A DNA stretch of 18,439 bases from Rhodospirillales bacterium (GTDB lineage: Bacteria; Pseudomonadota; Alphaproteobacteria; Rhodospirillales; UBA2165): positions 1 through 18,439 of the forward strand of contig JABMOP010000002.1 of NCBI GenBank assembly GCA_013204125.1, written 5' to 3'. This document shows positions 7,797 through 15,024 of the stretch, piece after piece. The position numbers were made by a program, and so were the translations under genes. Under the pieces are notes generated by a model, which was given only the letters and a program-made list of their open reading frames with translations, made no database searches and was not told the DNA's origin. How positions within the stretch are numbered: the first letter of the stretch is position 1; each line of letters begins with the position of its first letter.

Positions 7797-7834
7797 CTCC
7801 GCCCTATTATTATACTTGCGGGCAAAGGGCGGAG
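7797..7834 (-). promoter_or_regulatory. 8-bp stem-loop with an internal TATAAT between lysC and ptsP
   Basis: CTCCGCCC (7797-7804) pairs perfectly with GGGCGGAG (7827-7834) around a 22-nt loop. On the minus strand the loop contains a perfect TATAAT (7814-7809), but no good -35 lies at the right distance. No U-tract follows, so it is not a classic terminator. It could stabilise the lysC 3' end, attenuate ptsP, or mark a ptsP promoter that uses another factor. Confidence 0.4.
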
Positions 7835-7840
7835 TATTCC

Positions 7841-9058
7841 TCAATCGCCATCCAGGCCGTAGGCCGTATGCAATGCACGCACGGCCTGTTCCCGGTGCTT
7901 CTCGTCAATCAATACGCTCACCTTGATTTCCGAGGTGGATATCACCTTGATGTTGATTTTCGCGTCTGCCAGCGTCTGGAACATTTTCTGGGCGACGCCC
8001 GCGTGACTGCGCATACCGACGCCGACGACGGAAATTTTCACCACATCGGGATCGCGGATCAATTCGCCGTAGCCGATGTCTTCTTTGTTGCTTTCCAACA
8101 ATCCAGCCGCAGCATTGAGATCGGCCTTGCCGACTGTAAAGGTCAGATCGGTCATGCCGTCTTCGGATACGTTCTGGACGATCATATCCACATTGATCGA
8201 TGCATCGGCCAAAGGCCCAAATATTCCGGCGGCGATGCCTGGTCGGTCGGCGACCCTTAGAAGCGTGATCTTCGCTTCATCGATGCTGTCGGATATACCA
8301 CTTACGATCTGCTGTTCCACGATTTCATCCTCGTTAACGACAAAAGTTCCAGGCTCATCGGAAAAGGCTGAGCGAACCTGGATTTTCACCCCATGATTCA
8401 TAGCCAATTCCACTGAGCGCGTTTGCAATACTTTGGACCCGAGCGACGACATCTCGAGCATTTCCTCAAACGTAATGGCAGATAATTTCTGCGCCTTTTC
8501 GACAATTCGGGGATCGCAGGTGTAGATGCCGTTGACGTCCGAATATATGTCGCAACTGTCGGCTTTGAGCGCGCCGGCGAGCGCCACCGCCGTTAAATCC
8601 GATCCGCCACGGCCCAAGGTGGTGATCCGGTTGTCGGGGCCGAGACCTTGAAAGCCGGATACCACGGCCACTTCGCCGCTCTCAAGCCGCCGCTCCAGCT
8701 CATCGGTTTCGATACCGGTGATGCGCGCTTTGCCGTGGATGCCGTCGGTATGGATGGGAATCTGCCAGCCCATCCAGGATCTGGCGGGTATGCCCAAATT
8801 TTGCAGCGCCAGCGCCATCAGTCCGGCATTGCTTTGCTCGCCAATCGACACAATGACGTCGTATTCGCGCGCGTCGAACATTGAACTCATCTGATCGGTC
8901 AAACTAACCATCTGGTTTGTGACGCCGGCCATGGCGGAGACCACGACAACCACCTGGTTGCCGCGATCATGCTCCGTTTTGACGCGCTTCGCGGCTTCTC
9001 GGATACGCTCTATATCCGCGACGGACGTTCCGCCGAATTTTGCAACAATTCGTACCAT
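7841..9058 (-). CDS. lysC: Aspartate kinase (aspartokinase)
   Basis: Aspartate kinase phosphorylates L-aspartate, the first step toward lysine, threonine, methionine and diaminopimelate. The 405 residues fit the monofunctional bacterial class. The kinase domain begins with KFGGTSVADIERI (8-20). SIGEQSNAGLMALALQ, ARSWMGWQIPI and TTLGRGGSDLTAVALA follow, with SDVNGIYTCDPRIV as the nucleotide/substrate segment. Two C-terminal ACT domains (from about 265 and 340) carry the usual allosteric elements, VADRPGIAAGIFGPLADA and VGVGMRSHAGVAQKMF, so feedback by lysine and/or threonine is expected. The ATG at 9058 is preceded by GGTGAG 5 nt upstream. It is divergent from ubiG and followed by ptsP, probably co-transcribed. 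Confidence 0.97.
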   Translation of the reverse strand: MVRIVAKFGGTSVADIERIREAAKRVKTEHDRGNQVVVVVSAMAGVTNQMVSLTDQMSSMFDAREYDVIVSIGEQSNAGLMALALQNLGIPARSWMGWQIPIHTDGIHGKARITGIETDELERRLESGEVAVVSGFQGLGPDNRITTLGRGGSDLTAVALAGALKADSCDIYSDVNGIYTCDPRIVEKAQKLSAITFEEMLEMSSLGSKVLQTRSVELAMNHGVKIQVRSAFSDEPGTFVVNEDEIVEQQIVSGISDSIDEAKITLLRVADRPGIAAGIFGPLADASINVDMIVQNVSEDGMTDLTFTVGKADLNAAAGLLESNKEDIGYGELIRDPDVVKISVVGVGMRSHAGVAQKMFQTLADAKINIKVISTSEIKVSVLIDEKHREQAVRALHTAYGLDGD

Positions 9059-9129
9059 TTAATCTCACCATGACGATAACGCACCCGCTTCCCGCTCAAT
9101 TGCTCCGGCGCTCCGGCGCTTGTTCGAAG

Positions 9130-9146
9130 CCGGTATAATATACCGG
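9130..9146. promoter_or_regulatory. 17-nt palindrome in the lysC/ubiG divergent promoter region
   Basis: CCGGTATA-A-TATACCGG is a perfect 8-bp inverted repeat around a single central base. It sits 71 nt upstream of the lysC ATG and 133 nt upstream of the chosen ubiG ATG. The top strand contains a perfect TATAAT (9134-9139), though neither strand has a good -35 at 16-18 nt. The symmetry and central location fit an operator for a dimeric regulator acting on one or both divergent genes. The binder is unknown. Confidence 0.45.
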
Positions 9147-9183
9147 GCGGGATACAAAAATCCGCTCTCGGAAGGGATCAAGT

Positions 9184-9212
9184 TTGCCGTAGAGCGGGCG
9201 GGCGTATACATA
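9184..9212 (+). promoter_or_regulatory. Weak candidate ubiG promoter
   Basis: TTGCCG (9184-9189) and TACATA (9207-9212) are 17 nt apart and would start transcription about 60 nt before the ubiG ATG at 9279. The -35 matches four consensus bases and the -10 only three. Listed because the divergent gene needs a promoter here. Confidence 0.25.
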
Positions 9213-9278
9213 CTATTTATGCCGGTGCGATGGCAAGAGAATGGGGCCTTGCATAACATCCGGCTGGGAGATGATGCG

Positions 9279-10061
9279 ATGGCGGCGACAAGCGCCGAAA
9301 ACACCAGCCGATCGACCGTATCCGACGCTGAAACGGAACATTTCAGCCGGTTGGCGCGGCATTGGTGGGATGAAGACGGCGAATTTGCTGCGCTTCATAA
9401 AATTAATCCGGCCCGTATCCAGTTTGTGCGCGATCAATTATGCAGCCATTTCGGACGTGACCCGGCGGCTTCGAGGCCTTTTGCGGGGTTGAATATTATC
9501 GATATCGGCTGCGGCGGCGGTCTGATGGCGGAACCTTTGACACGGTTGGGGGCCGCCGTTACGGGGCTGGATGCATCAGATGAAAGCATCCGGATCGCCC
9601 TTACCCATGCGGCGGGCCAAGGGCTCGAAATCAATTATCAAACCTCGTCGCCGGAAGCCTTCGCTCAAAATTTGCCCGCCGGACTTAAAGGCTTTGATGC
9701 GGTCGTCAATATGGAAGTTATCGAACACGCAGAAGATCCCGAAGGCTTTGTCATCGTCTGCGCCGATTTGGTGCGCCCCGGCGGCATATTCTTGGCGGCA
9801 ACTTTGAACCGGACGCTCAAATCGCTGGCCTTGGCAAAATTCGCCGCGGAATATGTGCTCCGCTGGGTGCCGCCCGGAACCCATGATTGGCGTAAATTTG
9901 TACGCCCATCGGAATTCGCCGCATATTTAAGAAAATCAGGATTGAGCCCTGATGCCTTTAAGGGGATTTCCTATGCGCCGCTTGACGGCACATGGTCGCT
10001 CACGGACGATTTAGATGTGAATTACCTATTGGCGGCGCGCAAACCGGCTGAGGGTTCTTAA
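9279..10061 (+). CDS. ubiG: Ubiquinone biosynthesis O-methyltransferase
   Basis: UbiG performs both SAM-dependent O-methylations of the ubiquinone head group, at the inner membrane surface. With the start at 9279 the protein is 260 residues, close to the family's usual 240-250. An upstream extension of 53 codons from a TTG at 9120 looks non-conserved. The ATG at 9279 has GGGAG about 8 nt upstream. Motifs: HFSRLARHWWDEDGEFAALH (21-40), SAM motif I IIDIGCGGGLMAE (73-85), acidic Asp98 ending motif II, NMEVIEHAEDPEGF, then LNRT and WVPPGTHDWRKFVRPSE. All are diagnostic of UbiG. It is divergent from lysC, as in other alphaproteobacteria. Its TAA overlaps the DUF1178 stop on the other strand through the palindromic TTAA (10058-10061). 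Confidence 0.95.
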   Translation: MAATSAENTSRSTVSDAETEHFSRLARHWWDEDGEFAALHKINPARIQFVRDQLCSHFGRDPAASRPFAGLNIIDIGCGGGLMAEPLTRLGAAVTGLDASDESIRIALTHAAGQGLEINYQTSSPEAFAQNLPAGLKGFDAVVNMEVIEHAEDPEGFVIVCADLVRPGGIFLAATLNRTLKSLALAKFAAEYVLRWVPPGTHDWRKFVRPSEFAAYLRKSGLSPDAFKGISYAPLDGTWSLTDDLDVNYLLAARKPAEGS

Positions 10062-10510
10062 GAGTTGCGCCGCGTCCACCAGGGAAGGCGATGGACTGCG
10101 ATATCTTCGTCGGCCAATTCTTCGGCTTCTTTAGCGGTCGCTTCGCCGTAAATACCACGCTCTTCGGCATCGCCGATATGGATGGCGCGGGCTTCATCGG
10201 CGAATTTGTCGCCAACATACTCGTTATTTTTTTCCACATGCTCGCGCACTTTTTTCATGGCGGTCAGAATTTCGCGCGCGACTTCGCTGGCGCGGTGCTC
10301 GCCCGTGCCGTCGGCCGCAGCTTTACCGGTGTCTTTTGCCAAACCGGATTTGGCGACGCGCGGCGCCATCGGTGCTTTTTCGATCACAGTGTCCGAACAT
10401 AGCGGGCATTCCACCTCGCCGTGTTTGGCTTGGCTGTCATAGGTGGCGCCGTCTTTGAACCAGGCCTCAAAATTGTGCCTGTTCGCGCATTGTAATTCAT
10501 ACAAAATCAT
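10058..10510 (-). CDS. DUF1178 family protein
   Basis: A 150-residue cytoplasmic protein of the DUF1178 family, whose biochemical role is unknown to me. The N-terminus MILYELQCANRHNFEAWF, with Cys8 and His12, and then CPLC (Cys35, Cys38), resembles a small zinc ribbon; the family motif MAPRV follows. The remainder is helical, charged and rich in Glu/Lys/Ala, including a segment around EILTAMKKVREHVEKNNEYVGDKF that is conserved in homologues as I recall them. In alphaproteobacteria the gene typically sits with the nitrilase-family gene, grxC and comF on one side and ubiG on the other. Here a plus-strand methyltransferase gene separates it from the nitrilase gene. Its stop shares TTAA with the ubiG stop. 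Family call is firm; function is unknown. Confidence 0.9.
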   Translation of the reverse strand: MILYELQCANRHNFEAWFKDGATYDSQAKHGEVECPLCSDTVIEKAPMAPRVAKSGLAKDTGKAAADGTGEHRASEVAREILTAMKKVREHVEKNNEYVGDKFADEARAIHIGDAEERGIYGEATAKEAEELADEDIAVHRLPWWTRRNS

Positions 10511-10612
10511 AGCTCTTACCTGCCATTTCCGGCTTATACTGACTGTCTTTTAGTTCAATATGGTATATTTGCCAAGCGGGCACAACGGGGACAATGGTTA
10601 AAAATAGCACAA

Positions 10613-11179
10613 ATGACGCGTGATCATGGACCCAATCAGCACCCTTCGCCGTGGGTGCAGCGCTTTACCCCTCTGATCCCGCCGGGCGGCCCGGTTCTGG
10701 ACCTCGGCGCCGGCGGTGGCCGTCACAGCGGATTTTTGCTCGATGCCGGCTATCAAGTGGTCGCCGTCGACCGAGATATATCGGGCCTTGGTGATTTGGC
10801 CGAGAACAAGGGTTTAACGATTACCGAAGCCGATTTGGAAGAAGGTCCTTGGCCGTTTGCGGGAAGCCGATTTGCCGGCATTGTTGTCGTCAATTATCTG
10901 CACCGCCCGCTTTTGGGATTATTAACGGAATGTTTGATGACGGGCGGCGTTCTCATCTATCAGACATTTGCCCGTGGTAACGAAGAATTTGGGCGGCCAA
11001 GCAATCCGAATTTTTTGCTCGAAGAGGGCGAATTGCTGGACGTGTTTCAGCCAAGCCTTTCGATCGTCGCCTATGAACATGGCAAGGTTGATGATCCAAA
11101 AATCGGGGTAATTCAACGGATCTGCGCGGTTAAGGGCAAGGGCGGAGAGGTTAGAGACTTATATCCCGGTCATGGGTAA
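10613..11179 (+). CDS. Class I SAM-dependent methyltransferase, TehB-like
   Basis: A 188-residue single-domain Rossmann methyltransferase. SAM motif I is PVLDLGAGGGRHSGFLL (27-43), and Asp53 in VVAVDRD ends motif II. IVVVNYLHRPLL and then TFARGNEEFGRPSNPNFLL with GEL match a small conserved family of TehB-like proteins; the substrate is not known to me. No targeting signal is visible. The gene reads against DUF1178 and the nitrilase-family gene that flank it. It diverges from DUF1178 across 102 nt and overlaps the 3' end of the nitrilase-family gene by 29 nt on opposite strands. TATATT at 10564-10569 could be a -10 box, but no good -35 was found. The ATG at 10613 is the first in frame; no strong Shine-Dalgarno sequence is visible. 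Confidence 0.85.
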   Translation: MTRDHGPNQHPSPWVQRFTPLIPPGGPVLDLGAGGGRHSGFLLDAGYQVVAVDRDISGLGDLAENKGLTITEADLEEGPWPFAGSRFAGIVVVNYLHRPLLGLLTECLMTGGVLIYQTFARGNEEFGRPSNPNFLLEEGELLDVFQPSLSIVAYEHGKVDDPKIGVIQRICAVKGKGGEVRDLYPGHG

Positions 11180-11972
11180 GGGCGGGGATTTTGGCGCGGG
11201 CCTCGGTGACCAGGCCGGCATCTATTTCGGCGGTGATGATGCCGACATCTTCGCCGCCATCGGCAAGAACCGTGCCCCACGGATCAACGATCAATGAATG
11301 GCCGAATGTTTGGCGGCCTTCCGCATGGGTGCCGCATTGCGCCGGGGCGACGACGTAGCATCCGGTTTCGATCGCTCGCGCTCTTTGCAACACATGCCAG
11401 TGGGCTTCGCCGGAGACTTTGGTAAATGCCGCCGGTATGGCGAGAAAATCCGCGCCGGCATGGGCCAGCGCACGGTACAAATAGGGGAAGCGTAGATCGT
11501 AACAGATGGTCAGCCCTAGAATTCCCCACGGCAGTTGGGTGGTGACGGCCTTGCTTCCCGGCGCATAGGTTGCCGATTCTTTATAGGTTTGCCCGTCGCC
11601 CAGTTCCACATCGAACATATGGATTTTGTCGTATGTGGCGGCGACGTCGCCGTTGCCGCCGAACAGGTAGCTGCGGTTGGCGATTTTGCCATTGCCCAAG
11701 AGGATCGCAGCTGAGCCCAGCAGAACCCACGCGCCGGTTTCCCGCGCCAAACCTTGGACCAGATCAAGGGTCGGATGATTGTCTTCGCCAGGCGCATTGG
11801 CAAACAGGCGCTCTTGTTCCGGCTCCAACATCGCCGTGCATTCGGGAAGCGTGATGAGGTCTGCGCCTGTCGATGCCGCCTCCAAGATCAGCGATTTGAT
11901 ATCCGGTAAATTGGCGGCGATATCGCGCTTCGAATTAAGCTGAATACAGGCGGCGGTGAAAGAGGCGGTCAT
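11151..11972 (-). CDS. Carbon-nitrogen hydrolase, Nit1/deaminated-glutathione amidase-like
   Basis: A nitrilase-superfamily amidase of 273 residues with the full catalytic triad. Glu44 is in LITLPE, Lys116 in YDKIHMFD and Cys157 in LTICYDLRFP. The Nit1-type sequences KIHMFDVE, GDGQTYKES and IPAAFTKVSGEAHWH point to the branch that includes deaminated-glutathione amidase (a metabolite-repair enzyme) and omega-amidase; the exact substrate is inferred. Cytoplasmic, no signal peptide. The ATG at 11972 lies 9 nt after the grxC stop, so the two are probably co-transcribed. A glutaredoxin partner fits a glutathione-related role. The 3' end overlaps the convergent methyltransferase gene by 29 nt. Confidence 0.92.
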   Translation of the reverse strand: MTASFTAACIQLNSKRDIAANLPDIKSLILEAASTGADLITLPECTAMLEPEQERLFANAPGEDNHPTLDLVQGLARETGAWVLLGSAAILLGNGKIANRSYLFGGNGDVAATYDKIHMFDVELGDGQTYKESATYAPGSKAVTTQLPWGILGLTICYDLRFPYLYRALAHAGADFLAIPAAFTKVSGEAHWHVLQRARAIETGCYVVAPAQCGTHAEGRQTFGHSLIVDPWGTVLADGGEDVGIITAEIDAGLVTEARAKIPALTHDRDISL

Positions 11973-11981
11973 CGAAAGTCT

Positions 11982-12251
11982 TTAACCTGCGACGCTTGGA
12001 TCAAGCATCGGATCGAGCTTACCTTGTTGATCAAGGGCGTATAGCTCGTCGCAGCCGCCGACATGAGTTCCGTCGATGAATATTTGCGGTACGGTGTACG
12101 CGCCCGGTGCGCGCGCTGCCATTTCCGAACGCTTTGTTGGGCTGAGCATGACGTTGAATTCTTCAAACTCGACGCCCTTGCCCGCCAACAGAGATTTGGC
12201 GCGGGAACAGTAACCGCAGAACGGCGATGTATAAATTTCGACTATGGCCAT
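11982..12251 (-). CDS. grxC: Glutaredoxin 3
   Basis: A small dithiol glutaredoxin (89 residues) that reduces protein disulfides and mixed glutathione disulfides at the expense of glutathione. The active site is C-G-Y-C (12-15) within TSPFCGYCSRAK; the more familiar form is CPYC, but Gly occurs in alphaproteobacterial members as I recall. The cis-proline TVP (53-55) and GGCDEL (65-70) complete the glutathione-binding groove. An in-frame TAA three codons before the ATG at 12251 limits the start to this codon or later. The nitrilase-family gene follows after 9 nt. Upstream, where comF is usual, a plus-strand methyltransferase gene begins 225 nt away. Confidence 0.95.
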   Translation of the reverse strand: MAIVEIYTSPFCGYCSRAKSLLAGKGVEFEEFNVMLSPTKRSEMAARAPGAYTVPQIFIDGTHVGGCDELYALDQQGKLDPMLDPSVAG

Positions 12252-12476
12252 GGCTGATTAATCTTTCGGATGCTTCGAAGGTGTCCCCGCCCTTTACACT
12301 CTTCATATAATCATTTGCGGCGCTTATGACCAGTCGCCGCGCCTCAAATTCAAGTGATTCTCCCATTGTATTCAAAATAAAAAAACAATCCATCCGAGTT
12401 CTTTCTATAATTTGTGATCGGAGTAAAATAAAACACGTCTAACGACGCATAATCATAGAGGCTTGTTTGATCCATC

Positions 12477-13292
12477 ATGACCGACGAGATACAGCTCGAT
12501 ACGAATGCCCCAATGTTCGATGGTATTTATGGCGTCTTTGGCAATCCGGTCCGGCAATTATTTATGATGGGCACCCTGTGGGAATTGGCGCGCCGCCGGC
12601 CGGAAAGACAACTTCGTATATTGGAAATCGGATCGTGGGTTGGATTTTCCGCCCTGACCTGGGCTTGGGCGGTTGCCTATTATGCGGGCGCTCGCGGCTC
12701 GGTGTTATGCATCGATTCTTGGGCGCCTTATTTTGACACCACGGTCAACCAGAGCAATTTTTACATCGGAACAAACCATACGCTGAATAACGGCGATGCC
12801 TACCAGCTTTTTTTACACAATACCGGCTTTGCTCCTGATGACGTTAAAATCGAGCATAGGCGCGCGGCAAGCCAGGAAGTGCTGCCGACATTGCCGGACG
12901 CATCATTTGATATTGTCTATATCGATGGTGATCATAGCTTTGACAGCGTCCTTGGCGACCTTAAAGCTGCCGAGCGCCTGGTGAGCGAGGGCGGCATCAT
13001 TTGCGGCGACGATCTAGAGGTTCAGGCGCATGAATGCACCCTGTCGATCACTCAGTTGGATCGGAATTTGGATACCGCCCAGGATATTGAAGCCGATATT
13101 GTATTCCATCCCGGCGTCACCTTGGCCGTTGCCGAGATTTTGGGTGTGGTTTCTGCGTGGCACGGTTATTGGGCCATGCGCCGGAAAAATGGCGGCTGGC
13201 AACCGCTTTCTCTTGAGGGCATGCCGACCAAAATGCCACCCCATATTCCCGATTGGATGATTCCGAAAGATTATCCTGACTTGTTCGGCTGA
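12477..13292 (+). CDS. Class I SAM methyltransferase, Methyltransf_24/catechol-O-methyltransferase-like
   Basis: A 271-residue protein recognised by fold rather than by named orthologue. SAM motif I is ILEIGSWVGFSAL (48-60), Asp80 in VLCIDSW ends motif II, and VYIDGDHSFDSV (147-158) is followed by GGIICGDDL (172-180). The Asp150/Asp152-His153 and Asp178-Asp179 pattern resembles metal-assisted O-methyltransferases and the enzymes of sugar or natural-product clusters; the substrate is unknown. The C-terminal part (about 210-271, Trp- and Pro-rich) has no motif I can name. Sampled stretches have lower GC (45-48 percent) than neighbours, and the 5' flank is A/T-rich, hinting at later acquisition. 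TATAAT at 12406-12411 may be its -10. It converges on comF with 6 nt between the stops. Confidence 0.85.
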   Translation: MTDEIQLDTNAPMFDGIYGVFGNPVRQLFMMGTLWELARRRPERQLRILEIGSWVGFSALTWAWAVAYYAGARGSVLCIDSWAPYFDTTVNQSNFYIGTNHTLNNGDAYQLFLHNTGFAPDDVKIEHRRAASQEVLPTLPDASFDIVYIDGDHSFDSVLGDLKAAERLVSEGGIICGDDLEVQAHECTLSITQLDRNLDTAQDIEADIVFHPGVTLAVAEILGVVSAWHGYWAMRRKNGGWQPLSLEGMPTKMPPHIPDWMIPKDYPDLFG

Positions 13293-13298
13293 TGAGTT

Positions 13299-14054
13299 CT
13301 AACTTTCTTCGGCGCGGGCGACCCGCGCCAGGGTCAGCACATCAATTTTTATCGCGCCGGCGGATTTAAGCATCTTAGAGCATTCCGATACCGTGGCGCC
13401 GGTGGTCAGTACATCGTCGATCAGCACAATATGCTTTCCATCGATCATGGCGGCGGCTTTGGGGTGCAGGTGAAAGGCGCCGCGCACATTTCGAAACCGC
13501 TTCGCCGCCGACATATTTACATGCGGCGGAGTTTTGCGCTTTCGCACCAACGCCCTGGCGGCGACCGGGATGGCCATCTGGGCGCCAATGGCGCGCGCCA
13601 AAAGCTGGGCTTGGTTGTAACGCCGGGCATAAAGCCGGGTCCAATGCAACGGCACCGGCACCAAATAATCCGCGCCTTCCAATAATTCAGCCCCAGCGCG
13701 AGACAGCCACCTGCCGAAGGCGCCCGCCGCATGGGTCTGGTCGGCATGTTTAAAATCCAAAATGAGATCGCGGCTTTCCTGGTCATAGACAAAGACCGAA
13801 CGGGCGCGATCATAGAGCGGCTTGGTGCGGACGCAGGCACCGCACAAAGCGCCATCGCCAAGCTCGAATTCAAACGGTCGCCCGCATGTTTCGCAATAGG
13901 GCCGGGCGATAAACGAGACATCGGGCCAGCAGCCTTGGCAAAGCGCGCCGCCGTCTTCCATGATCGCCCCGCATCTAAGGCATTGCGGCGGAAACAATAT
14001 GCCGAGCGCGCGTGCCGTCAACGCCCTTGCCGGTGATGCAAAACTGCCGGTCAT
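13299..14054 (-). CDS. comF: ComF family phosphoribosyltransferase-like protein
   Basis: ComF/GntX proteins pair an N-terminal zinc-binding region with a phosphoribosyltransferase fold. They are tied to DNA uptake in competent bacteria, but the biochemical reaction is unsettled. The 251 residues show four CxxC pairs (25/28, 39/42, 54/57, 71/74), the signature VPVPLHWTRLYARRYNQAQLLA, and the PRPP-binding loop VLIDDVLTTGAT near 210-221. Length and motifs are complete. It is divergent from the NDUFAF5-like gene across 72 nt. Downstream it faces the plus-strand methyltransferase gene rather than reading into grxC, which I remember as the usual alphaproteobacterial neighbour. Confidence 0.93.
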   Translation of the reverse strand: MTGSFASPARALTARALGILFPPQCLRCGAIMEDGGALCQGCWPDVSFIARPYCETCGRPFEFELGDGALCGACVRTKPLYDRARSVFVYDQESRDLILDFKHADQTHAAGAFGRWLSRAGAELLEGADYLVPVPLHWTRLYARRYNQAQLLARAIGAQMAIPVAARALVRKRKTPPHVNMSAAKRFRNVRGAFHLHPKAAAMIDGKHIVLIDDVLTTGATVSECSKMLKSAGAIKIDVLTLARVARAEES

Positions 14055-14126
14055 TGGTTCCGCCTATTGTCCCTGAGCAAAGTTTCGTTCAAAACTAGGC
14101 ATGATTATGGTATTTGGGCCCGCTAA

Positions 14127-15008
14127 ATGACAGAACAAGATATGGCTGAAGTGTTCGACCGTCGGCATTTACGCCGCCGCCGTGACCGCGCCGCCGAAAA
14201 CTTCAGCGATTTTGAGTTTTTGAAGCTCAGCACCGCCGCATTGGTCAATGATTGCCTGGATGATGTGCGCCGCGAATTTTCGGTGGCGCTCGACCTTGGC
14301 TGCCACACCGGGCAAATGGCCAATATTTTAAAAGACCGCGCCGATATCCAAACCTTGGTGCAAACCGATTTATCCGAGCAAATGGTGCGAGGCGCCAATG
14401 AATTTGGCTTGGGCGTTGCCGCAGATGAAGAGTTTCTGCCTTTTGCCGCGGCAAGTTTTGATCTGGTCGTAAGCGCCATGGCGCTTCACTGGGTCAACGA
14501 TTTGCCCGGCTGCCTCATTCAAATCCGCCGTATTTTAAAACCCGATGGATTGTTTCTGGGCGCCTTTCCAGGCGGCACCACCCTGAGCGATTTAAGGGCC
14601 GCGTTGTTAGACGCCGAGGCCGAATTGGAAGGCGGCGCCGGGCCAAGGGTATCGCCCTTTGCCGATGTGCGCGACGGCGGCGATTTGCTGCAACGCGCCG
14701 GCTTCGCCTTGCCGGTGGCAACTTCTGAGACGCTGAACGTCTCCTATGCATCGCCCATGGCATTGGTGCAGGACCTTCGCGGGATGGGCGAAACCAATTC
14801 GGTCAAATCACGCAGGCGGGGGTTTTCGCGGTCGGCCACCTTGGCGCGCGCGCTGGCGCTTTACCAAGAACGCCTAGGCGGCCGGGATGGACGCATCACC
14901 GCGGGTTTTGAAATCATCATGCTGACCGGCTGGGCGCCGGCGCCGGGTCAGCCGACACCCTTGACGCTGGGATCGGGCGAAACATCGCTCAAATCGGTTT
15001 TGGAATAG
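14127..15008 (+). CDS. NDUFAF5-like SAM-fold protein (complex I assembly factor homologue)
   Basis: A 293-residue methyltransferase-fold protein. The N-terminus MAEVFDRRHLRRRRDRAA matches the FDR-(R/K) start of mitochondrial NDUFAF5. Motif I is ALDLGCHTGQMA (54-65). ADEEFLPFAAASFDLVVSAM, ALHWVNDLPG, GAFPGGTTLSDLRAAL, then VSPFADVRDGGDLLQRAGF and DLRGMGETN follow NDUFAF5 very closely from memory. Human NDUFAF5 hydroxylates an arginine of the NDUFS7 subunit (bacterial NuoB) during complex I assembly, so the bacterial protein may act on NuoB; that is inference. BioC is a more distant relative. It is divergent from comF, with sfsA 16 nt downstream. The first in-frame ATG was used; no strong Shine-Dalgarno sequence is visible. 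Confidence 0.88.
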   Translation: MTEQDMAEVFDRRHLRRRRDRAAENFSDFEFLKLSTAALVNDCLDDVRREFSVALDLGCHTGQMANILKDRADIQTLVQTDLSEQMVRGANEFGLGVAADEEFLPFAAASFDLVVSAMALHWVNDLPGCLIQIRRILKPDGLFLGAFPGGTTLSDLRAALLDAEAELEGGAGPRVSPFADVRDGGDLLQRAGFALPVATSETLNVSYASPMALVQDLRGMGETNSVKSRRRGFSRSATLARALALYQERLGGRDGRITAGFEIIMLTGWAPAPGQPTPLTLGSGETSLKSVLE

Positions 15009-15013
15009 GGTCT

Positions 15014-15019
15014 AGGAGG
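15014..15019 (+). promoter_or_regulatory. Consensus Shine-Dalgarno of sfsA
   Basis: A perfect AGGAGG lies 5 nt before the sfsA ATG at 15025, in the 16-nt spacer after the NDUFAF5-like gene. It is the strongest ribosome-binding site in the window and fixes the sfsA start. Confidence 0.85.
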
Positions 15020-15024
15020 CGCCG

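Noticed and set aside
9120..9278. 53-residue N-terminal extension of UbiG from a TTG codon
   Set aside because: It overlaps the promoter region and palindrome, has no conserved motifs, and a good Shine-Dalgarno (GGGAG) precedes the ATG at 9279, giving the normal family length.
10058..10061. ubiG and DUF1178 stop codons sharing the palindrome TTAA, and the 29-nt overlap at 11151-11179
   Set aside because: Short convergent overlaps are frequent in compact genomes; no further structure suggests a function.
12034..12039. GrxC active site CGYC rather than CPYC as a novelty
   Set aside because: Glycine at this position is, as I recall, common in alphaproteobacterial glutaredoxins.
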